Source of the DNA: Actinomycetota bacterium
GTDB taxonomy: Bacteria > Actinomycetota > Actinomycetes > S36-B12
Length of the DNA stretch: 18,621 nucleotides
Assembly (NCBI GenBank): GCA_010029945.1
Contig: RGQW01000013.1
Location: 1-18,621, forward strand
Direction of reading: 5' to 3'
Notes under the pieces: model-generated
Seen by the model: the letters and a program-made list of their open reading frames with translations, nothing else
What the model was told of the DNA's origin: nothing
Databases searched by the model: none
Shown here: in pieces, positions 1-5,246 of the stretch
Layout of the letters: the number at the start of each line of letters is the position of its first letter
Numbering within the stretch: the stretch's first letter is position 1
Made by a program: the position numbers and the translations under genes

Positions 1-305
1 CCCCTGCCGGCGCAACTCCCGTCATCGTCTGCCCGATAGCCAAAATATAAATACTCGTCCCAACTCATACTCACCGAGTCAACATCCGCCATTGAGTCTG
101 CTGAGATCGTGATCTCCATACCTGGATATACACCCGCGGGCGAAGGGTAATTAAGGTCGTAGTCGTACTCCCCACCAGGAATTTCCGCGATTCCGCGCAG
201 GCTTATTTCTTGGGGCATTTCCCCTACCGCGTGCGCCGCCGGCGCCACCATCAACGTTGCTGCAGCAACGGCAGTACCAACGACGATCCCCACGACTGAT
301 TTCAT
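1..305 (-). CDS. Secreted protein of unknown function, 3' end cut by the window edge
   Basis: The reading frame starts at ATG 305 and runs off the left edge after about 101 codons. Residues 1-26 form a clear signal peptide: MKS, then a hydrophobic stretch rich in Val and Ala, ending APAAHA before VGEMPQE. The mature part is acidic and rich in Tyr, Ser and Asp (EYDYDLNYPSP, then SADSMADVDSVSMSWDEY), which suggests a beta-rich extracellular domain. A good ribosome binding site, AAAGGAG, ends five bases before the ATG. The spacing and wording of this start resemble the fasciclin gene at 2188 (GGAGTAGT before ATG). I recognise no family. The C-terminal part is missing, so an anchor or sorting signal cannot be judged. 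Confidence 0.7.
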   Translation of the reverse strand, partial: MKSVVGIVVGTAVAAATLMVAPAAHAVGEMPQEISLRGIAEIPGGEYDYDLNYPSPAGVYPGMEITISADSMADVDSVSMSWDEYLYFGYRADDDGSCAGR

Positions 306-325
306 GACTACTCCTTTGAACTTTC

Positions 326-337
326 CTCTCGCGAGAG
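326..337. promoter_or_regulatory. 12-bp perfect palindrome upstream of the first gene
   Basis: CTCTCGCGAGAG is perfectly self-complementary and lies about 20 bases before the ATG at 305, in the leader or promoter of that minus-strand gene. It could be an operator or a small hairpin in the mRNA leader. No -10 or -35 box nearby is convincing, so its role is only a guess. Confidence 0.25.
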
Positions 338-450
338 TAACTGTGTTTCAAGAAAGGTCCGAGAAGATCGCTACTTTGGGGCCCTAGACCCCCATGGGCG
401 TCCCGTTCACATTGCCCCGAGTCAAAGGCCCAGGCCTACCGATTGCGTAC

Positions 451-1170
451 CTAGTTGATCGTCCCCAGATCTATCTCCATTGCACCCGTGTACTGGTTGA
501 AGGTGATTGTCGTCTGGTCGTCCGGTTCACCGATCTGCCCCACAGCGGGTTTGCGAATCTTGGCGGGTTTGGGGTTGATCCGAACCTTGGAGGAGACGTA
601 GTTCTCTTCTTGACCTTCAAGGCCGGTCGCTTTCAGCACAGCGCGCCATGAGTTCTTTCGATTGGTAACCCTCAGTGACGCCTTCTGGTCGTCCGCGGAA
701 TTGTCGAGTTGATAGACCTTCCCGGTGATCCGAGCTGTCACTGTTCCTGGAGCGGGATCCTTGGGCTTGTTGACCCCGGGGAGTTGCTTGCCGACGATCG
801 TGACGGCATCAGGTGCGAGGCGGTGCCACTGACGATCATCGGCAGTGGTGGTCCAGCAGGTCGTGGCATCGATGCATCGAACCGACCGCTTGGTGTCGAC
901 AAAAGGCGGCAGGAATGTCGCCTTCATGCTGCCGTCAGGATTGATCGTCATGGTGTTCGTCGACCGAACACCGAGGGGCCCGCGCAGACGAAATATCGTC
1001 GTCACGCTCCGGCCTTCAGCTCGGGCCTGCCACTGCTCGGCGGCAACGCCCATACGCTCATAGAAGGTGTCCACCGATACCGACTTTGCGTGGGAGGGTG
1101 CAGCACTTACCCCCGCCGTAACTACGAGAGCCAGTATCGAACTTGACGCCATCATCCGGGTCAAACGCAT
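451..1170 (-). CDS. Secreted protein of unknown function (LppX/LolA-like shape possible)
   Basis: The protein has 239 residues from ATG 1170. This start is chosen over one 48 bases upstream because AGGAGG lies four bases before it and because it opens directly into a signal peptide (MRLTRMMASSSILALVV, ending PSHA-KSVSV). The mature domain has two Cys close together (RCIDATTCW, probably a disulfide), a DDRQWHRL stretch, and a C-terminal half of alternating polar strands ending in IDLGTIN. Short matches (an RCID segment, an RQ(W/Y) segment, a C-terminal K-I-P-P pattern) suggest a distant link to the secreted protein at 8716-9411. The overall look is that of periplasmic lipid-carrier-like or LppX-like proteins, but there is no lipobox and I cannot assign a family. 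It is transcribed towards the truncated gene at 1-305 with a 145-bp gap. Confidence 0.8.
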   Translation of the reverse strand: MRLTRMMASSSILALVVTAGVSAAPSHAKSVSVDTFYERMGVAAEQWQARAEGRSVTTIFRLRGPLGVRSTNTMTINPDGSMKATFLPPFVDTKRSVRCIDATTCWTTTADDRQWHRLAPDAVTIVGKQLPGVNKPKDPAPGTVTARITGKVYQLDNSADDQKASLRVTNRKNSWRAVLKATGLEGQEENYVSSKVRINPKPAKIRKPAVGQIGEPDDQTTITFNQYTGAMEIDLGTIN

Positions 1171-1205
1171 GGAGCCTCCTGGTGAGCAAGATCGGATCCC
1201 GGAAC

Positions 1206-1233
1206 ACAGTACGCGCATCAGTCAGGGAGTCAC
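1206..1233 (-). promoter_or_regulatory. Possible promoter of the secreted protein gene starting at 1170
   Basis: On the minus strand GTGACT (1228-1233), a 16-base spacer and TACTGT (1206-1211) resemble -35 and -10 boxes. A start near 1199 would leave a leader of about 28 bases carrying the AGGAGG site. This rests on pattern matching alone. Confidence 0.3.
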
Positions 1234-1496
1234 AGGGCAGTGGTGCTGGGGCCGGTCGGGCTCGCACCGACGACTGCCAGGGAACAAGTCTTTCAGGACG
1301 CAGGTGCACTCACACTCCCAGGAATGGATTGTTTTCCTTGAGGAATCACTGGTCCACAGGACCGGAGTGGACGCGTGAGCGTAGGTCCACGTCCCCGCAA
1401 AACGTGGTCCCCGTTCGCAAAAGCATTTGCCAAAAGGGTGGAGCGGGCGTCGGGCAATCCTTGTTTCTGATCCGCAGCAATTCGCTTCGGCTTTCC
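1234..1496. other. Intergenic region with several short hairpins, no gene seen
   Basis: No convincing coding frame is present. Going left to right: a tRNA T-arm-like hairpin (1255-1271, stem 5, loop 7) without the other tRNA arms; TTCC-TTGA-GGAA at about 1334-1345; a hairpin at 1347-1369 (CACT+GGTCC, loop ACA, GGACC+AGTG with a 2-base bulge); CCACG/CGTGG around 1387-1407; and GCAAA/TTTGC around 1417-1430. It ends at the 20-bp stem of 1497-1542. The series could be an unannotated structured RNA or a leader, but no promoter was identified. Confidence 0.4.
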
Positions 1497-1542
1497 CACG
1501 CATCGTGGCCCCCTCCACTTCAGGAGGGGGCCACGATGCGTG
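1497..1542. terminator. Perfect 20-bp stem-loop just after the fasciclin gene
   Basis: Arms 1497-1516 and 1523-1542 pair at all 20 positions around the 6-base loop ACTTCA. The core is GGCCCCCTCC/GGAGGGGGCC. It begins 10 bases after the fasciclin stop (minus strand), where an intrinsic terminator would sit. Neither side carries a run of T, so it may act as a U-less actinobacterial terminator, an mRNA 3'-end stabiliser or a bidirectional block. Confidence 0.7.
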
Positions 1543-1552
1543 TGCTCAAGGA

Positions 1553-2188
1553 TTACGGAGCGAAAGGAAGCATTACGGCGTCGACGCCGTGCGCCACCTG
1601 CATGTTGCCCTTGTTGATGTCAACGGCAGACAGGATGACCTTCGCGTTCTTGAAGTCCGGTGCGTAGTCACGCAGACGGATCGACGGATCGTCCGAGACG
1701 AGAACCTTGGTGTTCTTGCCCTCGAGAGCGGTCGCGAGAACCGCACCGTCAGACTCCAGCGCAATGTCAGAGGTAATCGTCGCGCCGGGGATCACGTGGT
1801 AGAGCAGCACGGTCTCAACCGTGTCGATTCCCAGACCAGCAACCGCGTCGAAGGCATCCGACTCGCTCTTAATCTTGTGACCGGCAAGAGCGGACGCAAG
1901 GTTCTTGAACGCCTTGTCGGTGGGGGCGAACACCGTGAGTGCGGTGTCGCCGTCTGCCAGCAGCGCTACGGGGGAATCGGGCTTGGCAGCGAGAACAGCT
2001 TCCGCAGCCTTGGTCAAGATGTCGAAGTCTTTGCTGGAGTTATCGAACTCGGCATTGCCGACATCGAGAATGCTCGCGAGACTTGTGTTGCCATCCATGG
2101 CTTGAACGGCCGGTGCTGAAACAGCAGCTCCGACAGCGAAGATAGCGGCGCTTGCCGCAGCTCCGAGAACCTTCGTGGTCTTCTTCAT
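1553..2188 (-). CDS. Secreted fasciclin-domain (FAS1) protein, MPT70/MPT83-like
   Basis: The protein has 211 residues from ATG 2188, which is preceded by GGAG with suitable spacing; the frame stays open further upstream but lacks an RBS there. Residues 1-30 are a signal peptide (MKKTTKVLG, then an Ala/Val-rich core ending AVQA). One FAS1 domain follows, with all its landmarks: the H1-type DTALTVFAPTDKAF near residue 85, the central YHVIPGA near 130, and an H2-type VAHGVDAVMLP at the C-terminus. FAS1 proteins are extracellular adhesion or surface proteins; MPT70 and MPT83 of mycobacteria are single-domain examples. There is no lipobox, so it is probably released or loosely bound. It is monocistronic, with a long upstream region and a very strong hairpin right after the stop. 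The assignment to FAS1 is secure; the ligand is unknown. Confidence 0.95.
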   Translation of the reverse strand: MKKTTKVLGAAASAAIFAVGAAVSAPAVQAMDGNTSLASILDVGNAEFDNSSKDFDILTKAAEAVLAAKPDSPVALLADGDTALTVFAPTDKAFKNLASALAGHKIKSESDAFDAVAGLGIDTVETVLLYHVIPGATITSDIALESDGAVLATALEGKNTKVLVSDDPSIRLRDYAPDFKNAKVILSAVDINKGNMQVAHGVDAVMLPFAP

Positions 2189-2244
2189 TACTACTCCTAC
2201 GTCTTTAGTGCGCGCACTGGGCCGTCGCGCATCGGTATAACAGG

Positions 2245-2273
2245 AGTTCGTCAGCACTCACGAGTTTGGATGC
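2245..2273 (-). promoter_or_regulatory. Possible SigK-like ECF promoter of the fasciclin gene
   Basis: Minus strand: GCATCC (2268-2273), a 17-base spacer, then CGAACT (2245-2250). This resembles the mycobacterial SigK pattern as I remember it (CCATCC and CCGAAT), which drives mpt70 and mpt83, themselves fasciclin genes. Transcription would start about 50 bases before the ATG. No sigma factor gene lies in the window. Confidence 0.3.
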
Positions 2274-2598
2274 ACACATTGCAAAAAAGTTTTTCGAAAG
2301 ATCATGTTCATCGGGATTGTGCGCAGATTCCTACACGTGCTACCCATTGCAATCACGTCAATGCTCGACGGCGCTTCTACAACGTTCGCACGGGCTCAAC
2401 TTTGTTGTATCGGACCGTTCACAAGATCTGTGACCCATTCATGTCAACATTCGTCTTTTCACTCGGTGATCACGCATTAACGGCCCGGAGGGGATCGCGA
2501 GATTCCTATGAATGGAACATTTGCCATGAGTTTGTCTCACTTGGCCTAAACCGTGTTTAGCCGCGCGAGAGACCGGGTATACCAAGCATGTCCGAGAC
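2274..2598. other. Intergenic region without a recognised gene
   Basis: This stretch is visibly richer in A and T than the surrounding genes, and its longest open frame (about 96 codons on the plus strand) looks random, with no start signal or domain. It contains an A/T-rich patch (GCAAAAAAGTTTTTCG near 2281), the inverted repeat at 2546-2560 and a GGTATACC-like motif near 2577. It separates the fasciclin gene from the structured element at 2599-2709. Confidence 0.4.
2546..2560. promoter_or_regulatory. Operator-like inverted repeat CTAAAC-CGT-GTTTAG
   Basis: Two perfect 6-base arms are separated by three bases, the geometry of small-dimer repressor sites. It is about 40 bases upstream of the structured element at 2599-2709 and about 360 bases upstream of the fasciclin start. 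The binding protein and the target are unknown. Confidence 0.25.
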
Positions 2599-2709
2599 GG
2601 TCAGGTGAGAATCCGGACCGACCTGGAAGGCAAGACAACTTCACAGTTTCCTCCTCCCTCCATGGGCGGCCCCCGGGAATCCTCCTACCGGGGGCTGTCT
2701 GCTGTGAAG
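2599..2709. other. Structured intergenic element: small RNA candidate or terminator of the lipoprotein gene
   Basis: Two hairpin units are visible. The first is GGTC(A)GGT at 2599-2606 pairing with ACCGACC at 2617-2623. The second has an outer stem CTTCACAG (2639-2646) with CTGTGAAG (2702-2709), enclosing an inner stem at 2666-2676/2688-2698 whose core GCCCCCGG/CCGGGGGC is perfect. On the plus strand the unpaired parts read CCTCC several times, like an anti-Shine-Dalgarno. On the minus strand the element starts 43 bases after the stop of the lipoprotein gene and is followed by TTGTCTT, so it may simply be that gene's terminator. The sequence does not decide between these. Confidence 0.35.
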
Positions 2710-2751
2710 GGTCTTGATCACCCACCTAGTGCCGTTTCGCCCGTGCAGGGC

Positions 2752-3798
2752 TTAGGAGGCAGACGCCGAAAGGACATCCGTGAAGGTCAGGTCCTTACTC
2801 GGCATCAACGATGGGACGTCGAGAACGTCTCCTTCGAACCAGTCCTGATCCGAGGCAACGGTGGGGTACTGATCCAACGTTGCGTAGAACTCCTCCGGGC
2901 TCATGGAGAAGGTCTCAGCAAATGCAATCTTCCAGTCCGGTTCGGTCAGCTTCGCTGCCTGGAAATCCTTCAGGATCACTTCAAACGCTCGGGCCTCGCT
3001 TAGCCCCTGCTCCTCCTGCAGCTCTCGCGCGAGCGCAAGGGCCATGAATGTAGAGAAGTTGTAGTTGATGTCCCAGTCTGCGTCGACGTAGTCCTCGAAG
3101 TCCGCGGGCTGACTCAATCCTGTTGCCACCAACGGAAACAAATCGTTATCGAATTCACTTTGTCCGTATTCCTGCTGCAGGTAGAGCTCCTCAGCGATCT
3201 TGGCGCCGCCCTCCCACAACCACACCGGCTTGGCATTGTCTCGCGTGAGGCCCAACTGGAAGACGTGCCAGTACTCGTGCACGATGACGGAATACCGATG
3301 CAAGTAGTCGTAGGTGAATTCATCCTCAGGGATCTCCAGAACCATCCAGGTTTCCGATCCATCACCGGAGATACTCGCCCCACGCATGTCCGGTCTCTCG
3401 GGGAACGGATTCTCAACAGCGCCATTCCACGCGTAGATGTTCATCGGTGAGGACATTCCTGGCACGTCATGCACGCACGCCGGGATCGGGGCCCATTCGC
3501 TCAGGTTCCCCATGATGGTCGTGAATTCGTCTACCCACTCGTCGGGGAGGCTGCCATCGAGATTGTAAGTAAAGGAGAAGCCGCCTTCAGCGTACGGAGT
3601 GGACGTATCGCACTGATCGTCCGAGTCAACGTCTTGCTGGTCCGATCCGATGTCTTGCTCGTCCGAGCCGCTGGAGGACCCAACATTTTGGTCGTCAATG
3701 GCGCCATTCGACCCGGTACCGCAGGCGCTCACCATGACGATGAGCACACCCCCCAGAAGGCCGCCCGCGCGCCTCATTGCCGGATGAGTGTTCCCCAT
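2752..3798 (-). CDS. Lipoprotein with HExxH zinc metallopeptidase motif
   Basis: The protein has 348 residues. A lipoprotein signal peptide (residues 1-25, VMVSA before Cys26) is followed by an acidic Ser/Gln/Asp linker with short repeats (residues 35-63, SDEQDIGSDQQDVDSDDQ). The catalytic region has VHEYWHVFQ, the HExxH zinc motif at His174, Glu175 and His178. WLWEGGAKIAEEL follows with Glu196, placed as the third ligand would be in gluzincin-type peptidases. Outer-surface membrane anchoring is expected. ATG 3798 is preferred to ATG at residue 8 because a TAGCGT box lies exactly six bases before it, so the mRNA is probably leaderless. Cys63 and Cys108 may form a disulfide. I know no named family for it; the substrate is unknown. 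It follows the three small genes by 38 bp. Confidence 0.85.
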   Translation of the reverse strand: MGNTHPAMRRAGGLLGGVLIVMVSACGTGSNGAIDDQNVGSSSGSDEQDIGSDQQDVDSDDQCDTSTPYAEGGFSFTYNLDGSLPDEWVDEFTTIMGNLSEWAPIPACVHDVPGMSSPMNIYAWNGAVENPFPERPDMRGASISGDGSETWMVLEIPEDEFTYDYLHRYSVIVHEYWHVFQLGLTRDNAKPVWLWEGGAKIAEELYLQQEYGQSEFDNDLFPLVATGLSQPADFEDYVDADWDINYNFSTFMALALARELQEEQGLSEARAFEVILKDFQAAKLTEPDWKIAFAETFSMSPEEFYATLDQYPTVASDQDWFEGDVLDVPSLMPSKDLTFTDVLSASAS

Positions 3799-3804
3799 CG
3801 CTCA

Positions 3805-3810
3805 ACGCTA
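3805..3810 (-). promoter_or_regulatory. -10 box of a leaderless start (TAGCGT-N6-ATG 3798)
   Basis: On the minus strand TAGCGT stands six bases before the lipoprotein ATG. The same hexamer and spacing occur before the hydrolase gene at 9495. No good -35 box is seen. Confidence 0.5.
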
Positions 3811-3836
3811 TCTCAGGTTTCGAAGACTCACCTTCA

Positions 3837-4013
3837 TCACGACAAGTCGCTCGTTGAATCCTCTCGCGGCTTGCTATGGTCGAGTCGACCATCGGTCGCG
3901 TCCTCGTGCACTCGCCAAATGACGGGATCGAGGCGTGGGTTGGTGAGGAAATACATGAGATCCGATATTCCCTTGCGCAGCTGCTCCGGCGTGTAGTGAT
4001 CAAGAGTGCTCAC
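3837..4013 (-). CDS. Small protein (58 aa), third gene of a micro-operon, unknown function
   Basis: The start chosen is GTG 4013, because it overlaps the stop of the preceding small gene as GTGA, the mark of translational coupling. The frame also stays open to a GTG at 4028. The product is predicted cytosolic, with no signal peptide or membrane segment. It opens MSTLDHYTPEQLRKGISDLMYFL, a likely amphipathic helix, followed by NPRLDPVIWRVHEDATDG and a charged, probably disordered tail rich in Asp, Ser and Arg. I recognise no family. The same GTGA overlap joins the two genes upstream, which argues that all three frames are really translated. Its stop is 38 bp before the metallopeptidase lipoprotein on the same strand. 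Confidence 0.55.
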   Translation of the reverse strand: MSTLDHYTPEQLRKGISDLMYFLTNPRLDPVIWRVHEDATDGRLDHSKPREDSTSDLS

Positions 4014-4180
4014 GCGGCATCGGGCCACGACTGGTCACGCACGGGGTGCTCGAGCATGGGGTGGCTTGGCGTGTGCCACTCGACAACATCGAGGACCGTC
4101 ATCTCACCCAGGGCGTCTTCCAAGACAGCGACGGCCGCTTGATGTTCTACCGGAATGGATTCACGAATCGTCCGGCTCAC
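4010..4180 (-). CDS. Small protein (56 aa), second gene of the micro-operon, unknown function
   Basis: GTG 4180 overlaps the TGA of the upstream 45-aa gene (GTGA); a GTG at 4195 in the same frame is possible but overlaps more. The product starts MSRTIRESIPVEHQAAVAVLEDALGEMTVLDVVEW and continues into a His/Pro-rich tail (HTPSHPMLEHPVRDQSWPDAA). A helix-strand core followed by an extended tail would fit a small binding or antitoxin-like protein, but there is no recognisable DNA-binding motif, toxin or conserved domain, so no function is assigned. Its own stop overlaps the next start in the same way. Confidence 0.55.
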   Translation of the reverse strand: MSRTIRESIPVEHQAAVAVLEDALGEMTVLDVVEWHTPSHPMLEHPVRDQSWPDAA

Positions 4181-4314
4181 GCGGCTTCCAGCCACTCGTC
4201 GTCTCCGCTGGTGCGTTGGCTGACGAAACGGTGAAATTCTTCGTTGCTGATGCTCGCGGCCAGCGTGCGATACGCGCGCTCTACCGCGGCCTCATCCACG
4301 ATCTGCGTGGTCAT
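4177..4314 (-). CDS. Small protein (45 aa), first gene of the micro-operon, unknown function
   Basis: The frame opens at ATG 4314 behind a strong site, GGAGG with five or six bases to the start, and ends with TGA inside the next gene's GTGA. The product, MTTQIVDEAAVERAYRTLAASISNEEFHRFVSQRTSGDDEWLEAA in outline (given here only by its ends: MTTQIVDEAA to DDEWLEAA), is acidic and almost wholly helix-forming. A conserved-looking core reads NEEFHRFVSQR. It is predicted cytosolic. No family is recognised. The leader contains a CCTCC/GGAGG pairing that could control its translation and, through coupling, that of the two genes behind it. Confidence 0.6.
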   Translation of the reverse strand: MTTQIVDEAAVERAYRTLAASISNEEFHRFVSQRTSGDDEWLEAA

Positions 4315-4320
4315 CGGGTT

Positions 4321-4353
4321 CCTCCACTCGTTGTGTTGTTTCGACACAGGAGG
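4321..4353 (-). promoter_or_regulatory. Leader hairpin that could hide the RBS of the micro-operon
   Basis: In the minus-strand mRNA, CCTCC (from 4349-4353) can pair with the Shine-Dalgarno GGAGG (from 4321-4325). TGTGT and ACACA (4344-4348 and 4332-4336) pair inside it around a 7-base loop, with a 6-base bulge. When formed, it would block ribosome entry at ATG 4314. No ligand domain is visible. Confidence 0.35.
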
Positions 4354-4406
4354 TATGCCCAGCAGGATGACCTTCTAAACAGAAATCTTCCCGATGAATT
4401 TCTATG

Positions 4407-4429
4407 GTCCGATTTGCCCCAAATCGGAC
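4407..4429. promoter_or_regulatory. Inverted repeat with perfect 9-bp arms upstream of the micro-operon
   Basis: GTCCGATTT and AAATCGGAC flank the five bases GCCCC. It lies 57 bases after the stop of the ABM gene (4486) and about 90 bases before ATG 4314. It may be an operator for the small genes or a weak terminator of the ABM transcript; no T run follows on either strand. Confidence 0.35.
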
Positions 4430-4485
4430 ATTCGGCGCCCGTCGCCTAGCCGTTGATCTCTTTTCGCCGCGACAGCGTCGCCGGG

Positions 4486-4818
4486 CTAATCGCGGGGCGA
4501 AACAGTCATCTCACCCAGGACGGACCAGTCGTCTTGCTCCAGAGTGGTGTTGATGACCGACGGCGTATGGGCAAGGAAATCGGGGAGGGTCTGCGTCGCT
4601 GTGATGAAATGCGCGGATTGCACGTGGGCGACAGCGGCATCGTGGTCACGGAACGCCTCAACGACGAAATACTCGTGTTCGTTTCGACAATTTCTCGCCC
4701 ACTCGAACCATAGGCACCCCTCTTCAGCGCGAGTTGCCTCCGTGAAGTCCCGAGAGATGTCAATCCAGTCGTCCGCGTGCTGCGGCAGCACGGTGAATTT
4801 AGCCGTTATGAAGATCAC
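4486..4818 (-). CDS. ABM-domain protein (antibiotic biosynthesis monooxygenase / YgiN-like)
   Basis: About 110 residues form a single ABM ferredoxin-like domain. It opens with IFITAKFTVLPQHADDWIDI and has the family signature EEGCLWFEWARN, then EYFVVEAFRDHDAAVAHVQSAHF and a C-terminal strand. Members are small dimeric cofactor-free oxygenases or quinol monooxygenases acting in the cytosol. GTG 4818 is preferred because the domain normally begins at this Met and AAGGG lies nine bases before it; an upstream GTG at 4848 would add ten residues. The gene follows the broken GYD-domain gene on the same strand by 57 bp, and both belong to families of small dimeric alpha-beta barrel proteins. The substrate cannot be told. 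Confidence 0.85.
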   Translation of the reverse strand: MIFITAKFTVLPQHADDWIDISRDFTEATRAEEGCLWFEWARNCRNEHEYFVVEAFRDHDAAVAHVQSAHFITATQTLPDFLAHTPSVINTTLEQDDWSVLGEMTVSPRD

Positions 4819-4875
4819 CGCGCGATCCCTTCTGTCCGTGGTCGGCACCGGGCCTATGGCGCCACGACGCGTTTC

Positions 4876-5060
4876 CTACTCCCCGGGCGCCCGATACCCA
4901 GGCATGTTCGGACGAATCTGATCGATCTCTTCGGCCGAAAAGATCTGTCGCGTCGAGGTCACTGTTGCCGCTCCGGTCGACTCGACCGCCATCCACAACG
5001 CCGCCAGGTTGTCGCCATTGGGAACGCCGTGTAGGCACCGGTAATCAAATACGTCGACAT
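4876..5060 (-). pseudogene. GYD-domain gene broken by an internal deletion and frameshift
   Basis: A proper start exists: GAGGAG seven bases before ATG 5060, opening MSTYLITGAYT, the usual N-terminus of GYD-domain proteins (about 95-105 aa). After eleven residues the frame is wrong. The C-terminal half continues in another frame as GVPNGDNLAALWMAVESTG, then TSTRQIFSAEEID and the closing MPGYRAPGE, typical of the family's end. Roughly 45 residues, including the part around the family's G-x-Y-D motif, are gone. The junction lies near the sequence ACACGGCGTTCCC. Read as one frame, the C-terminal piece can be opened only with a poor TTG start at 5088. It lies upstream of the ABM gene and may once have shared its operon. 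Homology is judged by eye from remembered family sequences. Confidence 0.7.
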
Positions 5061-5246
5061 CGTCACTCTCCTCACGCGCAGCCAACAAGTCCGTCGCAGC
5101 CGAGGCTAATCGCGCTTGTCCCTCGTCGCAGGCGATTCAGCCAATTGGTGACGATCCGCTGGGCTGAACCCCCGAGTCGTCACTGCTCCCAGAACATGGC
5201 CTCTTCACGCCATGGAGACCGCGTAACCCAACTACCCTGGCGTTCC

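Noticed and set aside
151..351. Minus-strand ORF of 66 aa
   Set aside because: It overlaps the signal-peptide frame that starts at 305 with a strong RBS, and its Arg-rich product looks like an out-of-frame reading.
1241..1330. tRNA gene on the minus strand (T-arm-like hairpin at 1255-1271)
   Set aside because: The T loop is TGCGAGC rather than TTCRANY, the expected anticodon stem does not pair and the acceptor has at least two mismatches.
2605..2640. Cobalamin riboswitch (GGTGAGAATCCGG-like string)
   Set aside because: Only this short similarity is present; the B12 box and the other conserved parts are lacking, and no suitable gene follows on the plus strand.
4965..5246. N-terminal extension of the MFS transporter to 4965
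   Set aside because: The added residues are polar and Pro/Arg-rich, overlap the GYD remnant and its RBS, and have no start signal.
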